Below, one piece after another: positions 59,426 through 64,000 of a stretch of 64,000 bases of DNA. Each line of letters begins with the position of its first letter. The stretch's first letter is position 1. The notes beneath the pieces were generated by a model, which saw only the letters and a program-made list of their open reading frames with translations, was not told the DNA's origin and did not search any database. The DNA comes from Casimicrobiaceae bacterium (GTDB taxonomy: Bacteria > Pseudomonadota > Gammaproteobacteria > Burkholderiales > Casimicrobiaceae), in the NCBI GenBank assembly GCA_026646885.1, contig JAPKHK010000006.1, forward strand, positions 186,001 to 250,000. The letters are read 5' to 3'. The position numbers were made by a program, and so were the translations under genes.

Positions 59426-62400
59426 TCACATACTCCTGCGATACTGCCCGCCCACTTCAAAAAGTGCGGTGGTGATTTGCCCCAGCGAACACACGCGCAC
59501 GGCTTCCACCAATTCCGCGAAGATGTTGTCGCCTTTGATGGCTGCTTGTTTGAGGCGTTCAAGGGCGCGCGGCGATTCTGTCGCGTGGCGGGTGTGGAAA
59601 GCTCTGAGGCGCTGCAACTGCGACTGCTTTTCTTCTTCGGTGGAGCGCGCCAGTTCGAGCTTGTCGGGCACCGGGTCGCCGTGCGGGTTGCGGAAGGTGT
59701 TGACGCCAATGATGGGGTAGGAGCCGTCGTGTTTTTGCTGCTCGTAATAGAGCGACTCTTCCTGAATCTTGCCGCGCTGATAGCCGGTTTCCATGGCGCC
59801 CAACACGCCGCCGCGTTCAGCAATGGCTTCGAACTCTTTCAACACCGCTTCTTCCACGAGGTCGGTGAGCTCATCGATGATGAAAGCGCCCTGGTTGGGG
59901 TTTTCGCTTTTCGCCAAGCCCCATTCGCGGTTGATGATGAGCTGGATGGCCATGGCGCGGCGCACGCTTTCTTCGGTGGGCGTGGTGATGGCTTCGTCGT
60001 AGGCGTTGGTGTGCAGGCTGTTGCAGTTGTCGTAAATGGCGATCAGCGCTTGCAGGGTGGTGCGGATGTCGTTGAAGGCGATTTCCTGCGCGTGCAGACT
60101 GCGGCCAGAAGTCTGGATGTGGTACTTCAGTTTTTGCGAGCGCTCGTTGCCGCCGTATTTGTTTTTGATGGCGGTGGCCCAGATGCGCCGCGCCACGCGG
60201 CCCAGCACAGTGTACTCCGGGTCCATGCCATTGCTGAAGAAGAAGGAGAGGTTGGGCGCGAAGTCGTCGATGTGCATGCCGCGCGCGAGATAGGCTTCGA
60301 CGTAGGTAAAGCCGTTGGCCAGCGTGAAAGCGAGCTGTGAAATCGGGTTGGCGCCGGCTTCGGCGATGTGGTAGCCGGAAATCGACACCGAATAGAAATT
60401 GCGCACGTTGTGGTGGACGAAAAACTCTTGGATGTCGCCCATCATCTTCAGCGCGAACTCGGTCGAGAAGATGCAGGTGTTTTGGCCCTGGTCTTCTTTC
60501 AAAATGTCGGCCTGCACCGTGCCGCGCACCGTGGAAAGCGTCCAGGCGCGAATCTTCTGGGTTTCGTCGTCGGTGGGTTCGCGCTGGTTTTCTTCGCGAA
60601 AGCGCGCAAGCTGCTGCTCGATGGCGACATTAAAAAACATCGCCAGCATGGTCGGCGCCGGGCCGTTGATGGTCATCGACACCGAGTTGTTCGGCGCGCA
60701 GAGGTCGAAGCCCGAGTAGAGCACTTTCAGGTCGTCGAGGGTGGCGATGGAGACGCCCGAATTACCGACCTTGCCGTAGATGTCGGGCCTGGGGTCGGGG
60801 TCGCAGCCATAGAGCGTGACCGAATCGAAAGCGGTGGAAAGGCGCTTGGCGGGCATGGCATCGGCCAAAAGATGAAAGCGCCTGTTGGTGCGAAAGGCGT
60901 CGCCTTCACCAGCGAACATGCGCGTGGGGTCTTCGTTCTCGCGCTTGAAGGCGAAGACGCCGGCGGTGTACGGAAAACTGCCGGGCACGTTTTCCAGCAA
61001 TTGCCACTTGAGAATTTCACCCTCGTCTTCGAAACGCGGCAGCACCACTTTGCGCACCTGCGTGCCGGAGAGCGAAGTGCTGGTGAGCTGGGTGCGGATT
61101 TCTTTGTCACGAATTTTCACCACGTATTCGTCGCCCGAATAAGCGGCGCACGTTTGCGGCCACATCTCCAGAAGCTTCTTGCAGCGCGCGTCGAGTTTGT
61201 GTTCGCGCGCCTCGATCAGCGCCGGGAGCGCGGCGGAATCCTCCTGGCATTCTTTGGCGAGCATGTCGCGCGCGGCTTTGAGCTGCTGACGCTCGCGCGC
61301 GATGCGCGCTTGCGCTTCCGCCCAGCGGCGATAGCCGCGCGAAGTGTCGGCGATTTCGGCAAGGTAACGCGCGCGCTGCGGCGGCACGATCACCGTTTTG
61401 CCGCTGGAGACTCGGCTTGCCGGCTTGGGCAGTTTGTTGGCGGCGAGTTTGAGGCCGTGCTGCGACAGGCGTGCCGTCAACTCGTGGTAGAGCGCGCTGA
61501 CGCCGTCGTCGTTGAAGCGCGCGGCCATGGTGCCGAATACCGGCATTTCATCCACCGGCGTTTGAAACAGTTCGCGGTTTCTTTGCACTTGTTTGCGCAC
61601 ATCGCGCAGCGCATCGGCGCCGCCCTTGCGGTCGAACTTGTTGATGGCGACGAAATCGGCGAAATCGAGCATGTCGATTTTTTCGAGCTGGCTGGCGGCA
61701 CCGAATTCGGGCGTCATCACATACAGCGTGGCATCCGCCAGCGGCACGATGGCGGCGTCGCCCTGGCCGATGCCCGAGGTTTCGACGATGATCAGATCGA
61801 AGCCCGCCGCCTTGCAGCACTGGATGACATCGGGCAGGGCCTGCGAAATTTCCGTGCCGGTGTCGCGCGTAGCCAGCGAGCGCATGTAGATCTGCGGGTG
61901 GCCGATGGCGTTCATGCGAATGCGGTCGCCCAGCAAGGCGCCGCCGGACTTGCGCCGCGAGGGGTCGATGGAGACGATGGCGATACGCAAGCGGTCGCCC
62001 TGGTCGATGCGAAAGCGCCGCACCAGTTCATCGGTGAGCGAGGATTTGCCCGCACCACCCGTGCCGGTGACGCCCAGCACCGGCGTCTTGGCGCTCTGCG
62101 CGGCGGCGTGGATGGCGTCGCGCAGCGCGGGCGGACAGTGGCCGTTTTCCAAAGCGGTGATGAAGCGCGACAGCGCCCGTCGGTCGCCCTTTTTCAGGCT
62201 GTCGATGGTCGCGGGCATTTCGTGGGCGGGGTCGAGGTCGCAGGCGGCGACACATTCGTTGATCATGCCTTGCAGTCCCAAACGCGCGCCGTCTTCGGGC
62301 GAAAAGATGCGCGTAATGCCGTAGTCGTGCAGTTCGCGCATTTCTTCCGGCACGATCACGCCGCCGCCGCCGCCGAAGACCTTGATCTTGGCGCCACCGC

Positions 62401-62686
62401 GCTCCTTCAGAAGGTCGATCATGTACTTGAAGAATTCGACGTGCCCGCCCTGATAAGAACTGATGGCGATGCCCTGCACGTCTTCTTCCAGCGCCGCGGT
62501 GACGATTTCTTCCACCGAGCGGTTGTGGCCGAGGTGGATGACTTCGCAGCCGGTGGCCTGCAAAAGCCGCCGCATGATGTTGATGGCCGCGTCGTGACCG
62601 TCGAATAGGCTCGCCGCGGTGACAAAGCGCACCTTGTGCTTGGGTTTGTAAGCCGCCGGTCGCGCCGTGCGGGAAAGGTCGTTCAT
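59426..62686 (-). CDS. icmF: Fused isobutyryl-CoA mutase IcmF
   Basis: A 1086-aa adenosylcobalamin enzyme with its own G-protein chaperone. The B12-binding domain is first ([28 protein letters not shown]). The MeaI-type GTPase follows, with [12 protein letters not shown] near residue 200 and NKFDRKG near 345. The large mutase domain fills the C-terminal half ([44 protein letters not shown]). GGAGG precedes the ATG at 62686. It interconverts isobutyryl-CoA and butyryl-CoA; some relatives prefer pivalyl- or isovaleryl-CoA. Domain order and length are normal for the family. Confidence 0.95.
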   Translation of the reverse strand: MNDLSRTARPAAYKPKHKVRFVTAASLFDGHDAAINIMRRLLQATGCEVIHLGHNRSVEEIVTAALEEDVQGIAISSYQGGHVEFFKYMIDLLKERGGAKIKVFGGGGGVIVPEEMRELHDYGITRIFSPEDGARLGLQGMINECVAACDLDPAHEMPATIDSLKKGDRRALSRFITALENGHCPPALRDAIHAAAQSAKTPVLGVTGTGGAGKSSLTDELVRRFRIDQGDRLRIAIVSIDPSRRKSGGALLGDRIRMNAIGHPQIYMRSLATRDTGTEISQALPDVIQCCKAAGFDLIIVETSGIGQGDAAIVPLADATLYVMTPEFGAASQLEKIDMLDFADFVAINKFDRKGGADALRDVRKQVQRNRELFQTPVDEMPVFGTMAARFNDDGVSALYHELTARLSQHGLKLAANKLPKPASRVSSGKTVIVPPQRARYLAEIADTSRGYRRWAEAQARIARERQQLKAARDMLAKECQEDSAALPALIEAREHKLDARCKKLLEMWPQTCAAYSGDEYVVKIRDKEIRTQLTSTSLSGTQVRKVVLPRFEDEGEILKWQLLENVPGSFPYTAGVFAFKRENEDPTRMFAGEGDAFRTNRRFHLLADAMPAKRLSTAFDSVTLYGCDPDPRPDIYGKVGNSGVSIATLDDLKVLYSGFDLCAPNNSVSMTINGPAPTMLAMFFNVAIEQQLARFREENQREPTDDETQKIRAWTLSTVRGTVQADILKEDQGQNTCIFSTEFALKMMGDIQEFFVHHNVRNFYSVSISGYHIAEAGANPISQLAFTLANGFTYVEAYLARGMHIDDFAPNLSFFFSNGMDPEYTVLGRVARRIWATAIKNKYGGNERSQKLKYHIQTSGRSLHAQEIAFNDIRTTLQALIAIYDNCNSLHTNAYDEAITTPTEESVRRAMAIQLIINREWGLAKSENPNQGAFIIDELTDLVEEAVLKEFEAIAERGGVLGAMETGYQRGKIQEESLYYEQQKHDGSYPIIGVNTFRNPHGDPVPDKLELARSTEEEKQSQLQRLRAFHTRHATESPRALERLKQAAIKGDNIFAELVEAVRVCSLGQITTALFEVGGQYRRSM

Positions 62687-62772
62687 GTCGCCTCCAAGGT
62701 CACTTTTGGCCGGGCGCAACGCGGGAGCCAGAGGAAAAAAGGATTATGCGCCGGGAGCTTGGCAACCGTAAA

Positions 62773-62792
62773 TGACGTTTACGTAAACGTCA
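62773..62792. promoter_or_regulatory. Perfect 20-bp palindrome, likely operator of icmF
   Basis: The sequence TGACGTTTACGTAAACGTCA is an exact inverted repeat. On the icmF strand its edge contains TTGACG, a good -35 element, so a bound protein would block or remodel the icmF promoter. The centre lies about 96 bases upstream of the icmF start. Its form resembles the operators of MerR-type LiuR regulators of branched-chain and acyl-CoA catabolism; that comparison is from memory. Confidence 0.65.
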
Positions 62793-62897
62793 ATCACCGA
62801 AACGACAATCTTCCTGCTACGTGAGCCGTGGCGGATGTGCCGCATCCGGCAGTTTGGATTAGACTGAACAGGTTTCCAGCTAGAAACGGCACGAATC

Positions 62898-63125
62898 ATG
62901 GATTATCGGAGTTGCATCACGCTCGATCCCGGTAAGCGGGGAGGGAAACCGCTGATTCGCGGGCTTCGCATTGCGGTACAGGATGTGCTCGGCTGGCTTG
63001 CCGAAGGTCTTTCGATCGAAAACATCCTGGCCGATTATCCCGAACTCACCCGCGAGGACATTCAGGCCTGCCTAAGGTTTGCCGCCGACCGAGAGAGATC
63101 CACGATTTGGTTGCATGCAGCGTGA
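62898..63125 (+). CDS. DUF433 antitoxin-like protein
   Basis: A 75-aa protein of the DUF433 family (ITLDPGKRGGKPLIRGLRIAVQDVLGWLAEGLS, then ILADYPELTREDIQACLRFAADRE), a small winged-helix fold. These proteins act as antitoxin partners of DUF5615 PIN-like proteins. Its stop overlaps the GTG start of that partner by 4 bp (GTGA). Confidence 0.9.
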   Translation: MDYRSCITLDPGKRGGKPLIRGLRIAVQDVLGWLAEGLSIENILADYPELTREDIQACLRFAADRERSTIWLHAA

Positions 63126-63454
63126 AGCTGCTTCTCGACGAGAACCTCTCGCGCCGCATTTTGCCTCGCATCGGAGTGGTCTACCCGGGTTCGACGCAAG
63201 TAGCCCTGGAGGGACTCGAAATGGCAGATGATCGCGCGATCTGGGCGTTTGCGAAGAATCACGATTTCGTCATCGTTTCCAAGGATGACGACTTTATTGC
63301 ACTCCAAGGGCTGCTCGGCTTTCCACCGAAGTTGATCCGCCTGAGCCAAGGCAACAGCAACAATGACCAAGTTGCCGAGACCCTGGTGCAGCATGCTCCT
63401 GAAATCGTCGCCAGCCTGTCGCGCTCAGACGTTGGCCTGATCGAGTTGATCTAG
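63122..63454 (+). CDS. DUF5615 PIN-like toxin
   Basis: A 110-aa protein starting at a GTG inside the upstream stop. It has the PIN-like acidic residues in VKLLLDENLSRRILPRI and FVIVSKDDDFIALQGLLG, placed as in DUF5615 proteins, which are predicted RNases of toxin-antitoxin pairs. The family core is complete and no stop interrupts it, so this pair looks intact, unlike the two hic loci of the window. Confidence 0.88.
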   Translation: MKLLLDENLSRRILPRIGVVYPGSTQVALEGLEMADDRAIWAFAKNHDFVIVSKDDDFIALQGLLGFPPKLIRLSQGNSNNDQVAETLVQHAPEIVASLSRSDVGLIELI

Positions 63455-63683
63455 CCAAGGCGCCCGCCAACACGGCAAGGTCTTGAAGGGCGAGTCGGAT
63501 TCGTGACCGCCCACCCTTCGCGGCCTCCGCCGCGTTGCAAAGGCAACCCCTCGTGGCTCACGCCGCTCTCAAGACGCGGCACCTTCGCTGCCATTTCGCC
63601 CGGGCTCGTCCCTGCGGAAGCGACTGAAGGTGCGAGGTGTTGGCTCGCTTGGTCGCGGTGCTTTAGACCCCACTTTGTTGAAG
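63455..63683. other. Gap without a recognised gene
   Basis: This 229-base stretch between the toxin gene and trpC holds no frame with recognisable similarity. I saw no strong hairpin followed by T-run, although both flanking genes converge here and a terminator would be expected. Confidence 0.4.
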
Positions 63684-64000
63684 CTATCGCCCAAAAAGCC
63701 CGCTCAGCGCCTCCCCCGGATCCGCCGCCCGCATGAAGGCTTCGCCGACGAGAAACGCGTTGACCCCAGCGGCGCGCATCCGCGTGACGTCGTGGGTGGT
63801 GAGAATGCCCGACTCCGTGACCACATTGCGCCCTCCGGGAATCCTGCCGAGCAGGTCGAGTGTGGTTTCCAAGCGAACTTCGAAAGTGCGCAGATTGCGG
63901 TTGTTGATCCCGAGTATCGCGCCTTCGAGTTCCAGCGCCACGCTCAGCTCTTCGGCGTCGTGCACTTCCACCAGGACGTCCATCCCCAGCTCCATCGCCA
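63684..64000 (-). CDS. trpC: Indole-3-glycerol-phosphate synthase (3' part, cut by window edge)
   Basis: The C-terminal about 105 residues of TrpC, a TIM-barrel enzyme of tryptophan synthesis. Diagnostic parts are [29 protein letters not shown] (the conserved Asn-Arg-Asn-Leu loop), [16 protein letters not shown] and the phosphate-binding end [19 protein letters not shown]. The gene continues past position 64000. Usually it sits in a trpG-trpD-trpC operon; those genes would lie to the right. Confidence 0.95.
   Translation of the reverse strand, partial: AMELGMDVLVEVHDAEELSVALELEGAILGINNRNLRTFEVRLETTLDLLGRIPGGRNVVTESGILTTHDVTRMRAAGVNAFLVGEAFMRAADPGEALSGLFGR

Noticed and set aside
60368-62608. 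A 746-codon plus-strand open frame opposite icmF
   Set aside because: icmF motifs on the minus strand are unmistakable. The plus frame has no recognisable domain and is a codon-bias artefact.

Overview
The window is a GC-rich chromosomal segment. It looks like a free-living, metabolically versatile betaproteobacterium, possibly a Rhodocyclales/Nitrosomonadales relative. This is inferred from gene content: a thiS-thiG-trmB neighbourhood, fused isobutyryl-CoA mutase IcmF, two Liv-type ABC transporters next to acyl-CoA ligases, a sigma-54 activator, a MocR regulator, and a small ECF sigma/zinc anti-sigma pair. I saw no rRNA, CRISPR array, complete transposase, phage gene or replication origin. 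One tRNA (Met, CAT anticodon) is present.

Layout. 1-4.9 kb: a Liv-type ABC importer on the minus strand (permease cut by the left edge, two ATPases, binding protein) behind a sigma-54 (-24/-12) promoter, next to a PAS-AAA+-Fis activator that probably controls it. 5-8.4 kb: a cytosolic 5'-nucleotidase and a three-gene secretion-targeted module (unknown protein, M48 protease with TPR tail, lipoprotein). 8.4-12.2 kb: thiS, thiG, an unknown gene, trmB, a CWC protein, the ECF sigma/anti-sigma pair and tRNA-Met. 12.2-22.4 kb: a long minus-strand catabolic block (enoyl-CoA hydratase, AMP-forming acyl-CoA synthetase, complete LivGHM/SBP/LivF transporter, PaaK-like ligase) with a divergent Crp/Fnr regulator. 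Together these genes would import a carboxylic acid, activate it with CoA and start its beta-oxidation.

22.5-33 kb is a patchwork of small membrane, repair (AlkC) and unknown proteins. It includes a GNAT/M15-peptidase fusion, a homologue of the cyanobacterial fluorescence recovery protein, and a HicB/HicA pair whose toxin ends early. 33-49.8 kb holds ppdK, several GNAT acetyltransferases, an isochorismatase-like hydrolase, an OmpA-domain protein, a second hic locus with a truncated toxin, a divergent MocR/FMN-binding pair, a hydroxyacid-oxoacid transhydrogenase-like enzyme, and strings of small overlapping genes. 49.8-58.2 kb holds uncharacterised envelope proteins and a tandem pair of secreted beta-helix proteins. 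58.8-64 kb holds a gene interrupted by an amber codon, icmF with a perfect 20-bp palindrome upstream, a DUF433/DUF5615 toxin-antitoxin-like pair, and the 3' part of trpC at the right edge.

The window is rich in decaying genes: a histidine-kinase remnant near 53 kb, a frameshifted NUDIX gene at 46.6-47.0 kb, two damaged hicA genes, an aspartic-protease fragment at 32.8 kb and the amber-interrupted gene at 58.8 kb. I found no clear new defence or biosynthetic system. The most interesting leads are the FRP-like protein, the GNAT/M15 fusion, the beta-helix pair, the sigma-54-controlled importer and the icmF operator.
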